Under the pieces are notes generated by a model. That model searched no databases, had not been told where the DNA came from, and saw nothing but the letters and a program-made list of their open reading frames with translations. From Nocardioides_C sp963700955 (GTDB taxonomy: Bacteria > Actinomycetota > Actinomycetes > Propionibacteriales > Nocardioidaceae), in assembly GCA_963700955.1 (NCBI GenBank), contig CAVOZH010000005.1:310001-374000 (forward strand): a stretch of DNA of 64,000 nt, written 5' to 3'. Positions 14,726 through 22,770 of this stretch are shown here, in pieces. The number at the start of each line of letters is the position of its first letter. The first letter of the stretch is position 1. Made by a program: the position numbers and the translations under genes.

Positions 14726-15961
14726 ATGACTTCAACTGCCAGGCTAGCCACCGGACGAAGACTGCTGCGAGGCGTGTTGGCCGCGACGGCGCTCGGGTGG
14801 GCGGCGGTCGGGCTGGTGTTGGCGCTCATGAGCGTGCTGCCCACCCCGAACGTGGGGTTCCCGGCCGTGGTGGTCCTGGATACGCTCGCCATGTTCGTCG
14901 AGGGGTTCAGCCTCTGGCTCGCCGCCTTCGCCCTGCTCGGCCTCGCTCTGGCCCTGCTCGCGCGTCGTGTCGGGTTCCGCAGGACCTCGCTCGTGGCGAC
15001 GGTGCTGGGGGTGGTGACCGTCGCGCTCTGCCTCGTGCCCGTGGTGCAGGGATGGCGTACCGCCTCGCAGCAGGGCGTCGCGCTCTCGCTCTCGGAGTAC
15101 TTCTCCTTCCCCTCCTTCGGCTCGCCGCAGACCGTGACCTACGCCCGGCCGGAAGGGGAGGAGCTCAAGCTCGACGTCTGGCGCCCGCCGGACGAAGGCA
15201 AGACCGGTGGGCCGGAGCGAATGCCGGCGGTGGTCGTGGTGCACGGCGGCGGTGGGATTCAAGGCGGCCGTAGCGAAGAGGCCGTCTGGGGCGAGTGGCT
15301 CGCCGAGGAGGGTTACGTGGTCTTCAGCATCGACTACCGGCTCGGGCAGTGGCCCCTCGGGGTGGAGGCCACCGGTGACGTGAAGTGCGCGGTCGGCTGG
15401 GTCAAGGAGAACGCCGGCCGCTACGGCGTGGACCCCGACCGGATCGCGCTCATGGGCCACTCCGCCGGCGGCCAACTCGCACTGCTCGCGGCCTACACCG
15501 AGGGCGACCCGCGGCTGCCGCCGAGCTGCGGCGTCCCGGACACCGGCGTGGAGGCCGTGGCCGCCTTCTACCCACCCACCGACCTTACGCGCCTCGAGGA
15601 GATGCAGTGGCCGTGGTGGAGGCCGAACCTCGGCAGCTCGGTCGAAAGCCCCACGGGAGGCACCGCCGAGAGCGAACCGGAGCTCTTCGTTCTCGCCTCT
15701 CCGACCTCCCACGTCGACCCCGGGGATCCACCGACGTTCCTGGCCCACGGCGGCGCGGACCAGTGGGCGCCGTTGGAGCAGTCCGAGCTGCTGGCGAGCC
15801 GGCTGGAGGAAGCAGGCGTCCCGCACCGTCTCATCGAGCTGCCCGGGGCCAGGCACGGCTTCGACGCCGTCTGGGGCGGCTGGAGCCAGCAGATCGTCAG
15901 CCACGAGCTCGGGGAGTTTCTCGCGGGTCGTCTCGCGGACCAGGAGCCGGACGCTCGGTAG
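14726..15961 (+). CDS. Membrane-anchored esterase/lipase (BD-FAE-like alpha/beta hydrolase)
   Basis: 411 residues. Three membrane helices lie between about 12 and 110 (VLAATALGWAAVGLVLALM, LWLAAFALLGLALALLARR and TVLGVVTVALCLVPVVQ). A hormone-sensitive-lipase/BD-FAE-type hydrolase domain starts near 135. It has the oxyanion motif HGGGG after VVVV, the nucleophile elbow GHSAGG, an FLAHGGADQWAP acid-loop region and the catalytic His in GARHGFD. Such enzymes cleave short acyl esters; the membrane part suggests action at or outside the membrane. It stands alone after a decayed region; no regulatory site is evident. Confidence 0.85.
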   Translation: MTSTARLATGRRLLRGVLAATALGWAAVGLVLALMSVLPTPNVGFPAVVVLDTLAMFVEGFSLWLAAFALLGLALALLARRVGFRRTSLVATVLGVVTVALCLVPVVQGWRTASQQGVALSLSEYFSFPSFGSPQTVTYARPEGEELKLDVWRPPDEGKTGGPERMPAVVVVHGGGGIQGGRSEEAVWGEWLAEEGYVVFSIDYRLGQWPLGVEATGDVKCAVGWVKENAGRYGVDPDRIALMGHSAGGQLALLAAYTEGDPRLPPSCGVPDTGVEAVAAFYPPTDLTRLEEMQWPWWRPNLGSSVESPTGGTAESEPELFVLASPTSHVDPGDPPTFLAHGGADQWAPLEQSELLASRLEEAGVPHRLIELPGARHGFDAVWGGWSQQIVSHELGEFLAGRLADQEPDAR

Positions 15962-15981
15962 AACTTCCATGAAGTTCGCGC

Positions 15982-16182
15982 CTACCGGCTGCGTCTGGTC
16001 AATCTGCTTTGCGTACCGGCAATGTCGGAGTACGGCACGATCCGCTGCACTCCGGCTGAGGCGACGTGCTCGGTCCATCGGGTGCCGTCCCAGTACCGCA
16101 GCTCGTATCGGGTCCTTGGATCCGCATCGGAAGCGCCCCACTCCGCTGGGATCCTGAGTTCCGCTCCTTTGGCCAGTCGCCT
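15982..16182 (-). pseudogene. DUF2510-domain fragment
   Basis: A 66-codon open frame bounded by stops reads RIPAEWGASDADPRTRYELR followed directly by YWDGTRWTEHVASAG. This is the short DUF2510 motif (P-x-W-x-D-P, RYWDG-x-WT-x-H) normally found at the N-terminus of actinobacterial membrane or RDD proteins. No start codon is present and a stop follows soon after, so it is a truncated remnant. It fills most of the 303-base gap. Confidence 0.65.
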
Positions 16183-16264
16183 TCACACGCAGACCTGATC
16201 GCGGCGGAAAGACTCACCTCTTGCAACCGCAGGGGAAGGCCTGGGTTGGAGCGGAGCGCTGACT

Positions 16265-16630
16265 TCAGCCTGGGCCGTTGGGATGGGTTAGATCGTACGC
16301 GCGGGAGACCTTCTGGGGGACGACCATGCGCCACGCGTCGACGACCAGCTCGCGCGCCTCGGTCGGGTCCAGTGCCGCGAGGGTGGCGTGGACCCAGTTG
16401 AAGCGCATGTCCGGGGTTGAGGGCAGCTGGAACTTGTGCGGCTCGCTCGCCACAAGCGCCGCCCGCTCCTCCCGGGGGAACGCGAACCCCATCACCGTCT
16501 CGTCGAGAGAGAACGCCACGTAGACGATCTGCTTGACGCGGAACTTCAACCTGCCGCGTACGTATACCTGGTACGAGCGCTCTAACTGTGCGCCCAGCGG
16601 CAGAACGTCGTCGATCACTGCCATGGTCAT
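16265..16630 (-). CDS. MmcQ/YjbR-family protein
   Basis: 121 residues with the YjbR/CyaY-like double-wing fold: VRGRLKFRVKQIVYVAFSLD, then ETVMGFAFPREERAALV, FNWVHATLAAL and ELVVDAWRMVVPQKV. Members are described as possible DNA-binding proteins; the role is unknown. The start lies six bases after the stop of the upstream hydrolase gene, so both are probably on one transcript. An internal ATG two codons later is an equally possible start. Confidence 0.8.
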   Translation of the reverse strand: MTMAVIDDVLPLGAQLERSYQVYVRGRLKFRVKQIVYVAFSLDETVMGFAFPREERAALVASEPHKFQLPSTPDMRFNWVHATLAALDPTEARELVVDAWRMVVPQKVSRAYDLTHPNGPG

Positions 16631-16636
16631 AGCCCA

Positions 16637-17503
16637 TCAGTCCCGCCGCGGACCGCAGCCCGTCGTATGTGCGAGTAGCTCGTCGGCGATGGTCGGGACG
16701 GCTTGGGGCGGGAGTAGGTGCCCGGCACGATTGAGTCGGACCAGGTGAGCGTCTGGGATCTCGGCGGCGAGCGCCGCGCCGTTGCCGATTGGGAAGAACG
16801 GGTCGTCCTCGCCGTGCAGCACAAGCGTCGGCGCGATGATCTCTTTGAGACGTTCGCGCCAGCGCGGGCCGTGGTCGGCGAAGGCGATGTTGGTCGTCGC
16901 GGACTTGACGTCGGTGGTCCGGGCGACCTCGGCCTCGGCGTGAGTACGAGCGGAGGCCTCGTCGAACCTACCCGTCCCTGCGAGCGTTCTGGCGTGCAGC
17001 ACGAGGTAGTCGACCACGGCTCGCTCATCTGACCAGTCCGGCTCCGGAGTCTTGATGATTACCTCCATCAGCGCCTGGTCGTGCTCGGGTAGGTCGTTGT
17101 CTACCGGGCCGGGCGGGTTCGGCCGGCTGCCGACGAGCGTGAGTGTCGCGACGCGCTCAGGGTGGTCGAGGGCGAGCAGTTGGGCGATCCAGCCGCCGGT
17201 CGACATACCCGCAACGTGGGCACGCTCCGTCGCGGTCGCGTCGAGCACGCCGAGAGCATCGCCGACGAGATCGGCGAGAGAGTAGCCGGGCTCGCCTGGC
17301 GGGTACGACTGGGAGCGGCCGGTGTCACGGACGTCGTAACGGATCACCCGCCGCCCGCCGGCCACGAGCCGTTTGCACAGCTCATCGGGCCAGCTCAACA
17401 TCGACGACCCGACGAGCAGCACGGTCGGGTCATCGGCGCCACCCTGCACTTCCACGCAACTCGCCGCACCGTTGATCATGAACATGCGCCCATCTGCCGG
17501 CAT
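16637..17503 (-). CDS. Alpha/beta hydrolase, methylesterase-like (RdmC/aclacinomycin esterase type)
   Basis: 288 residues of a soluble alpha/beta hydrolase. Motifs: VLLVGSSMLSWPD oxyanion strand, YDVRDTGRSQSYPPGEPGYS, nucleophile elbow GMSTGG, acid strand LVLHGEDDPFFP and catalytic His in NRAGHLLPPQAV. The DVRDTGRS motif and overall order match the actinobacterial hydrolases related to polyketide methylesterases; the actual substrate is unknown. There is no signal peptide. It is the first gene of a likely two-gene transcript with the YjbR-like gene. Confidence 0.85.
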   Translation of the reverse strand: MPADGRMFMINGAASCVEVQGGADDPTVLLVGSSMLSWPDELCKRLVAGGRRVIRYDVRDTGRSQSYPPGEPGYSLADLVGDALGVLDATATERAHVAGMSTGGWIAQLLALDHPERVATLTLVGSRPNPPGPVDNDLPEHDQALMEVIIKTPEPDWSDERAVVDYLVLHARTLAGTGRFDEASARTHAEAEVARTTDVKSATTNIAFADHGPRWRERLKEIIAPTLVLHGEDDPFFPIGNGAALAAEIPDAHLVRLNRAGHLLPPQAVPTIADELLAHTTGCGPRRD

Positions 17504-17683
17504 GAGCCCGTCCTTCCCAGTACGCCACGCACGGACGTACTGAACGTTCGACTCCGCGGGCGGGTCGAACTCATCGCAGGCTGATCTCCGAGGCGACCGG
17601 TGGCGAAACCCCGAACGGGAACGCCGCAGGACCGGGCGCGTGCGCCTGTCGACTGTTCCGCAAGACCCGCCCGGTGAAGATTC

Positions 17684-18025
17684 TCAACAGCGTGCCCCAT
17701 GAGGGGCACGCCTGAGGCGGCCCTGCCAGGGGCGCCCCGTGAGGCCGCGCTCCTCTCGCCGGGTGGCTGACCGACATACCGGCGGCGCCTGGCACTTCGC
17801 TCCCGATGAGCAATGATCCAAAGCCATGCATGGTCCTGCGGTTCGGCAAACGCCCGCACGTCGGCATGTTTGTGAAAGTCTCGGCGGCCGACAGGCGGTA
17901 AGACGCTCCGGACTGACGCAGCGTCGTCGGGCCGGGATATCGGCGCACCTCGCGAGTTCCACGGCGATGGCGCGCCCAGCACCGCGTGTCGCGCCCGCGA
18001 CGAGTGCCACGCCCGGAGAGGTCAC
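17684..18025 (-). pseudogene. Broken short-chain dehydrogenase (SDR) gene
   Basis: The first 30 residues are a perfect SDR start with the nucleotide-binding loop (VALVAGATRGAGRAIAVELA), beginning at a GTG that overlaps the stop of the YjbR-like gene (GTGA), with GAGGAG as ribosome-binding site. After CADIPAR the frame degenerates into Arg/Cys-rich sequence with no catalytic YxxxK, so the rest of the roughly 280-residue enzyme is lost or scrambled. The remaining DNA down to 17504 shows no intact SDR part. The overlap shows it was once co-translated with the upstream gene. Confidence 0.65.
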
Positions 18026-18360
18026 TCCTCAACATGCTCACCTCCGGAGTCGACGTCGTTCTGCGTCTGAAGGCGCCACGCCGATTCCACGGCGTCCTCT
18101 ACAGAGCCGTCATCCCCAGCGTCGAGGTCGGCGACGACCATCATGTGCTTGGCGAATCTAGGCGGGACCGAGAAGACGTTCGGGTGCTGGTGAAGCAGTG
18201 CGTCGCGGACGTCGAAAGGTACCCGCACCGCCACGTGCGTCGCATCCATTTCGCGGGCAACCAACCTGCCCTGGTACTGCCAGCGAGCGAGGCCGCCCGC
18301 GGACGTGCGTCTGACACCTGCGAGCGAAGTCGCCAGTTCACTGAACGCGTCCAGATCCAC
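18022..18360 (-). CDS. MmcQ/YjbR-like protein
   Basis: 112 residues. DLDAFSELATSLAGVRRTSA leads into GGLARWQYQGRLVAREMD, VPFDVRDALLHQHPNVFSVP and FAKHMMVVADLDAGDDGSVE, the usual YjbR-like order. The GTG start gives the family's normal N-terminus. The frame is open for 145 codons further upstream, but that part is not protein-like. Its stop overlaps the start of the broken SDR gene, so it survives as the intact half of a former operon. Function is unknown. A second, only distantly similar YjbR-type gene lies at 16265. Confidence 0.7.
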   Translation of the reverse strand: MDLDAFSELATSLAGVRRTSAGGLARWQYQGRLVAREMDATHVAVRVPFDVRDALLHQHPNVFSVPPRFAKHMMVVADLDAGDDGSVEDAVESAWRLQTQNDVDSGGEHVEE

Positions 18361-18614
18361 GTTCGGCAGTTTCGCACGCAAGGACAGCCCGCGCTCGCAG
18401 TGAGACCCACGATGGCGTATCGAGCTGGCTCCCCCCGCTGGACGCGGAGATCCGCCCGCCAAGGTCCTTCGTGCTTTCGCAACGCAAAGCAGATGATCGC
18501 GTTGAATCGGTTTTGCGAGCCAGTGAGCTGGGTAGGTGAAGGCTGGATACGCCTGGTGTGGTCCAGACCCAGCCTCCAGGCGTACGCGGGTACTGCCGGA
18601 GAGCAGGGAAAACC

Positions 18615-19004
18615 ATGGGTCAACCAAGTTCTTGGTCGCACGAGGCAGCGATGCCGGGTGAAGCCGTGAGCGTGTTGAAAGCGCGGCGCTTCGTCTGTGT
18701 CCACCTCGTTGAGCACCGCCTGTTGTACTTGGTCGACGATGTGCGGCTGGTGGTGAGTGAGTTGGCGGCGAACGCGGTGCGGCATGCGGATTCACCGTTC
18801 AAGGTGAGCTTGGGACAGGCTGGCCGGGCGGTGATCTTGAGCGTGCAAGACGGCTCACCCGGCGCTCCCGCCCTCCTCGCCACGAAATTGTCGGACACGG
18901 CAGGTCGTGGGGTCTCTATCGTTGACATGGTGAGCGAGGACTGGGGTGTCACCCAAGTTCCAGGCGGAGGCAAGTCGGTCTGGGCATCGTTCTCCACGCG
19001 ATGA
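18615..19004 (+). CDS. RsbW-like ATP-binding protein (anti-sigma kinase type), copy 1
   Basis: 129 residues of the HATPase_c_2 family (RsbW/SpoIIAB-like serine kinases and anti-sigma factors). The N-box is intact (RLVVSELAANAVRHA), the G1 box is DTAGRG and the end KSVWASF matches the last strand. A weak GGAGAG precedes the ATG by about 12 bases. It lies about 100 bases before a paralogue in the same direction with the same opening (WSHEA/WSHET) and the same end (KSVWASF), so the pair is a tandem duplication. Targets could be STAS proteins such as the one at 30210 or sigma factors; none is adjacent. Confidence 0.82.
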   Translation: MGQPSSWSHEAAMPGEAVSVLKARRFVCVHLVEHRLLYLVDDVRLVVSELAANAVRHADSPFKVSLGQAGRAVILSVQDGSPGAPALLATKLSDTAGRGVSIVDMVSEDWGVTQVPGGGKSVWASFSTR

Positions 19005-19110
19005 GTGTCACGCCCCGGGCGGGCGTAGGGTGGTGAACAATCGCCTTGGCATTCGTCCAGTCCTCGCCTTTGTCCCGGCCCTGAATGTATCGAGCCCGGG
19101 GGGGCGCAGA

Positions 19111-19530
19111 GTGAATCAGATACCTGGCTGGTCACATGAGACAGTCCTCGTGGCCGAGCCCGTGAGTGCATCGAAGGCTCGTGACTTCATCTGTCAGCAC
19201 CTCGTCGCGCACGACCTCCTGTACCTGGTGGAGGACATCCGGCTGGTCGTGAGTGAGCTCGCGACGAACGCTATGGTGCATGCGCGCACACCGTTCGTCG
19301 TGACCCTGTCGGAGATGAATGGGGTCGTGCTGCTGGCCATCCGAGATGGCTCTACCTCGGTCCCGGTCAGGACCACGCCGCAGGTCATGGACATGGGCGG
19401 TCGCGGGTTGGTGCTTGTGGAGCAGCTGAGCCACGAGTGGGGTGCCAGCACCGACGGTTCCGGCTCCAAGTCGGTCTGGGCGTCCTTCGCCACCCGAACC
19501 AGGCCCGGGCAGGCACCACTGTTGGCGTGA
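19111..19530 (+). CDS. RsbW-like ATP-binding protein, copy 2
   Basis: 139 residues, same family and architecture as the preceding gene: N-box RLVVSELATNAMVHA, G1-type VMDMGGRGLVLVEQL, final KSVWASFATR. The GTG at 19111 is chosen because it aligns VNQIPGWSHE with the start of copy 1. The frame stays open to 18946 but that part overlaps copy 1. A TAGGGT box at 19026 could give a separate transcript. It is convergent with the GAF-ANTAR genes. Confidence 0.8.
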   Translation: MNQIPGWSHETVLVAEPVSASKARDFICQHLVAHDLLYLVEDIRLVVSELATNAMVHARTPFVVTLSEMNGVVLLAIRDGSTSVPVRTTPQVMDMGGRGLVLVEQLSHEWGASTDGSGSKSVWASFATRTRPGQAPLLA

Positions 19531-19585
19531 ACCCGGTTCGACGCCTGCCCACCGGTGGGCAAGTCGGTGCTTCCTGCTTCTGCGG

Positions 19586-20371
19586 TCAGGTTGGCTCGCC
19601 GGCAGAGTGCTGCTCCAGACCGAGGACGGCGTTCGTCGGCAGCGCCCTGCGGACCAGGGAGTGTGCGACGAGGCTGAGCTTCTCGTTGTGGTTGCGGGCG
19701 TAGGCGCGTAGCGCGGTGAAGGCGGCGTCCATGTCGACGTGTCCGGACTCGGCGAGGAGTCCCTTGGCCTGCTCGATCACGATTCGGGTGTTCAGTGCGC
19801 TCTGGAGCTGTTCAGCGAGGATGGAGCCGCGGTGGACGGTGCGCTGCTGGAGGATCCCGATGGTGGCCACATCGGTCAACGCGCGGGCGATCCGCTGGTC
19901 CGCCACGCCTAGTGCCGGCCCCGGCTTGTTGAACAGGTTCAGTCCGCCGATCGTCTGATCACGCAAACGCATCGGCACCGCATGCATCGAGGTGAACCCG
20001 ACACTGCCCGCCGCCTCGGCGAAGCAGGGCCATCGGGTGTCGCCGGCGAGGTCCTCCACGGTTACGGACTGCCCGGTTCGGACGGCCTCGACGCACGGGC
20101 CACCCTCGTCGCTTTGGAGCTGGAAGAGCTCGAGCAGCCGCGTGGCCTCACTCGAGGACGCCATCAGCTGGAGGCTGCCCCGTTGGTCGATGAGCAGCAG
20201 CCCGGCCTCGGCGACGTCGAGCAGTTCCACGCAGGTGTTCATCAGGCGGTCCAGAAGGTCGACGACGTCGTAGTCGTCGACGAGCGTGTCGGCGAGCATC
20301 GCGAACCGTTCGGCGAGCAGCGTGTCTCGCCCGGTCTCAGTGCTCGGGAGCGCGGCTCGCGGGTTGTTCAT
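19586..20371 (-). CDS. GAF-ANTAR protein (RNA-binding antiterminator type)
   Basis: 261 residues. A GAF sensor domain (about 35-175; LAERFAMLADTLVDDYDVVD, then DVAEAGLLLIDQRG and HAVPMRLRDQTIGGLNLF) is followed by a C-terminal ANTAR domain (about 190-250; ALNTRIVIEQAKGLLAESG, then FTALRAYARNHNEKL). ANTAR domains bind paired RNA hairpins and prevent termination. The GAF ligand is unknown, and I did not find a paired-hexaloop target here. Its start overlaps the stop of the upstream GAF-ANTAR gene by four bases, so both are co-translated. Confidence 0.88.
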   Translation of the reverse strand: MNNPRAALPSTETGRDTLLAERFAMLADTLVDDYDVVDLLDRLMNTCVELLDVAEAGLLLIDQRGSLQLMASSSEATRLLELFQLQSDEGGPCVEAVRTGQSVTVEDLAGDTRWPCFAEAAGSVGFTSMHAVPMRLRDQTIGGLNLFNKPGPALGVADQRIARALTDVATIGILQQRTVHRGSILAEQLQSALNTRIVIEQAKGLLAESGHVDMDAAFTALRAYARNHNEKLSLVAHSLVRRALPTNAVLGLEQHSAGEPT

Positions 20372-21024
20372 CGGTTCTCCTTCGACATGCGCCGGCGGCC
20401 GTTGACCACGTCGGCGGCGAGCTCGTTGATGTTCAGGCCTTCGGCGAAGGCGGTGGCTCGCAGCCGCACCATGGCCTCCTCGATACTGCTGTCGAGCTGG
20501 CCCATCACCATCCCGGCGGCCTGGTGGACGATCATGTTGGTGGTGACGGGGGCCTCGGGGTCGCCGTAGTGGTTGGGCGCCTCCAGTACGGCCAGGCCCA
20601 CCTCCTCGACCGAGGACAGGGCAGTGCTGAGCTCCGGTTGGCTCAGCGGGCCCGGTGACTGACGGTAGAAGTCGACCGCTCCCAGCCAGATCGCGCCGAT
20701 CCGGATCGGGAAGGCGAAGACCGCCCGTGCGCCGGTCCTCGTCGCCTCATTCCGGAAGACCGGCCAACGGCTGGCCACGACGTCTCGTGGATCGGTCAGG
20801 TCGGCCACGAGTACCGGGGTACCCGTCGCGGCCGAGTCGACACAGGGGCCCTCGCCGAGGGTCAGCTGCAGACGTTCGATCACGGTAGCGACCTCATCGG
20901 AGGCGTACAGCGGCTCCCGTGTGCCGTCCCAGTCCACGATGGACACGCCCGCACCGTCGAGACCGGTGGCCCGGCAGCAGGATCGCAGCAGACCGTCGAG
21001 TTCAGGAGCGGGAGTGCCGATCAT
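20368..21024 (-). CDS. GAF-ANTAR protein, first gene of the pair
   Basis: 218 residues with the same layout as its partner: GAF domain (about 10-150; GAGVSIVDWDGTREPLYASD, then EGPCVDSAATGTPVLVADLT) and ANTAR domain (about 160-215; TTNMIVHQAAGMVMGQL, then RLRATAFAEGLNINELAAD). The ATG is preceded by AGGGAG at good spacing, better than the GTG 45 bases upstream. The WPVFRNEA motif before a GARAVFAFP strand is typical of actinobacterial GAF-ANTAR proteins. The pair probably senses a small ligand or redox state and acts on RNA. Confidence 0.87.
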   Translation of the reverse strand: MIGTPAPELDGLLRSCCRATGLDGAGVSIVDWDGTREPLYASDEVATVIERLQLTLGEGPCVDSAATGTPVLVADLTDPRDVVASRWPVFRNEATRTGARAVFAFPIRIGAIWLGAVDFYRQSPGPLSQPELSTALSSVEEVGLAVLEAPNHYGDPEAPVTTNMIVHQAAGMVMGQLDSSIEEAMVRLRATAFAEGLNINELAADVVNGRRRMSKENR

Positions 21025-21334
21025 CGCTGGCTCCCTGTGGAGGTCGTCGAACTTGGCTTCGGTCCGCACTGCGGCGCCCGGTTCGACGTCACACGAGGAA
21101 AATTCGCGTCAGTCGCAGCCTACGCCCTTCAGGCGCCCGAAGCGCTGTCCGTGCCTTGACGGGGTGAGCCTCGGGTGGAAGCGTGACTCCTGCGCTCAAG
21201 CCCCTGGCGTTCTGAGCCAGCGCGGACGGGCCCTACGTAGGTCTGGCCATCGCTGACCTGGATGAACCCAGCAAGCCCATCGGACTCTCCGTCCGTTGGC
21301 CGCGCAAATCAGCCAGAGCCGCAGGTGACCATCC
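21025..21334. other. Divergent promoter region without a gene
   Basis: 310 bases between the divergent GAF-ANTAR operon and the degenerate RsbW-like gene. An AT-richer GAAAATTCGCG near 21098 could be part of a promoter. I see no gene or repeat. Confidence 0.35.
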
Positions 21335-21901
21335 ATGGTCCAGCAGCGTGAACGACATTCGGCCGAGGTCTTCGACGAAGACGTCCGAGCCTCGAGAGCG
21401 ACACTCGACAGCGAGCTGCATTGCGAAGTGAGCGCGACCCGCACACTGCAGAGCTCGTTACTTGCCCCGGCCGAGGCCAGAACCTTCGTCGCCGAGCGGA
21501 CCTGCCCACGGCATGACCCCCTGGCAATCGCCGCCGCAGCACTGGTGGCGAGTGAGGTCGTCACCCACGCCGCCCTGAGCGGCGATGGGCCGATCACCAT
21601 CGCCCTGCAGTGCCACGTGACGACCCTGACGCTCTCGGTAACCTGCTCGCTGGACGGTCCGTCGGAGACTCCCGAACTGCGGCTCGCTGACCCCATCGCC
21701 AGCATGATCGTCGACAGAATCTGCCGCTCCTCTGGAACGCTGTCCACAGATCATGGACTGACAATGTGGTGCACGATCCCAACCGGATACCTCCCGGTGC
21801 GCACCTCTCAAGCGTGGATGACGTCGCACAGCAACCCGCCGGTCAGCAGCCGACCGCAGACGATTCGCACACTCGAGCAGAGCCCCCAGTACGGAATCTG
21901 A
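21335..21901 (+). CDS. Degenerate RsbW-like protein lacking ATP-binding residues
   Basis: 188 residues. The middle (AAALVASEVVTHAALSGDGP, then ITIALQCHVTTLTLSVTC) follows the HATPase_c_2 pattern seen in the two intact copies at 18615 and 19111. However, the N-box Asn is replaced by His (SEVVTHAA against SELATNAM), and the GxGRG loop that closes on ATP is absent (ELRLADPIASMIVDRICRSS instead). It probably cannot bind or use ATP and might act as a non-catalytic binder, or it may be decaying. The N- and C-terminal extensions are not recognised. Confidence 0.5.
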   Translation: MVQQRERHSAEVFDEDVRASRATLDSELHCEVSATRTLQSSLLAPAEARTFVAERTCPRHDPLAIAAAALVASEVVTHAALSGDGPITIALQCHVTTLTLSVTCSLDGPSETPELRLADPIASMIVDRICRSSGTLSTDHGLTMWCTIPTGYLPVRTSQAWMTSHSNPPVSSRPQTIRTLEQSPQYGI

Positions 21902-22207
21902 CCATCCGGGACGCCTCCTAGCTAGTCCTCGATCCGCACCGCCGCGGCTTCCGAGGCACGCAGCGCGTTGATGCCGCGCCCACATCGCCCGAGCCCATAC
22001 CTCGACGGGACGGCTCGATGCCCGCGCCGGGGCTACTCGCGAACGTCCCGATCCCGTGCGTCTTCGTCGAGGTCGAGGTGGCCGAACACGACGGCAAGAT
22101 GGACCACATGAGGGCTGAGCTCGGCGTCCTCGACTCTCGACGAGCTCAGGAAGGGGCTCGGGTTCCTCAAGCCGATCGTGGAGAGTGAAGCCGAAGGCTG
22201 AGAGGGG
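21902..22207. other. Gap with a possible gene tail
   Basis: Just before the AsnC stop, the plus strand has an open end DELRKGLGFLKPIVESEAEG followed by a stop at 22199. It resembles a real protein terminus but has no upstream continuation in frame. An ATG-initiated frame from 22019 (LLANVPIPCVFVEVEVAEHD) may belong to the same lost gene after a frameshift. No family assigned. Confidence 0.25.
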
Positions 22208-22651
22208 TCAGGAGGTCTCGGCCGGGGTCACCGGGCCCCAGGGCAGCATGTCCGCGAGCACCATGCTGCTGCTCGGCCGGCCGTACCGGGCCAGTCGGTC
22301 GATGAGCTCCTCGAAGTGCTGGATCGAGGGCACGGCCACGACGAGTACGGAGCAGCCCTGACCGGTTACCCGGTAGAACTCGCGGATCTCCGGCCAGGTG
22401 GCGACCTCGGGGTCGCGCAGAATGCAGGTGGGGCCGTAGCAGTCCATCACGACGACGGCCTGGACCGGTCTGCCGACGTGACCGGGGTCCACGCGCGCGT
22501 GGTACCCGCTGATGACGCCGGCTGTCTCGAGCCTCCGGACGCGCTCGGCGACGGCTGGCGCGGAGAGCTTGACGCGCCGCGAGAGCTCGTTGAAGGAGAG
22601 CCGTGCGTCGGCCTGCAGCTCCTCCAGAATGCGCCAGTCAACCCGGTCCAT
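22208..22651 (-). CDS. Lrp/AsnC-family regulator
   Basis: 147 residues: N-terminal helix-turn-helix (DWRILEELQADARLSFNELS, then RRVKLSAPAVAERVRRLE), a linker GVISGYHARVDP, and a C-terminal RAM/AsnC ligand-binding domain (AVVVMDCYGP, FYRVTGQGCSVLVVAVPS). Lrp-type regulators bind amino acids and form octamers on paired sites. It is divergent from tryptophanase with 119 bases between. An inverted TTTCGTTCA/TGAACGAAA pair in the gap begins ten bases before its start codon. The likely role is tryptophan-responsive control of tnaA and itself, inferred from position. Confidence 0.88.
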   Translation of the reverse strand: MDRVDWRILEELQADARLSFNELSRRVKLSAPAVAERVRRLETAGVISGYHARVDPGHVGRPVQAVVVMDCYGPTCILRDPEVATWPEIREFYRVTGQGCSVLVVAVPSIQHFEELIDRLARYGRPSSSMVLADMLPWGPVTPAETS

Positions 22652-22660
22652 GCAGGCACC

Positions 22661-22703
22661 TTTCGTTCAACAGTCACGCGCTCGAAATGCAGTATGAACG
22701 AAA
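22661..22703. promoter_or_regulatory. Inverted operator pair between asnC-type regulator and tnaA
   Basis: TTTCGTTCA at 22661-22669 and its exact complement TGAACGAAA at 22695-22703, centres 34 bp apart (about three helical turns). They are the only obvious repeats in the divergent promoter and fit binding by the adjacent Lrp/AsnC regulator. Confidence 0.6.
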
Positions 22704-22770
22704 CGTGCGAGCCGTGGATCGATTCGCGTCGGCCATTCCGCGCTGGGTCGGTCGGCGCGACGCTTGGTGC

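Noticed and set aside
14744..16186. 480-codon minus-strand frame
   Set aside because: Mostly antisense to the BD-FAE-like hydrolase; only the short DUF2510 piece, in a different frame at its right end, is protein-like.
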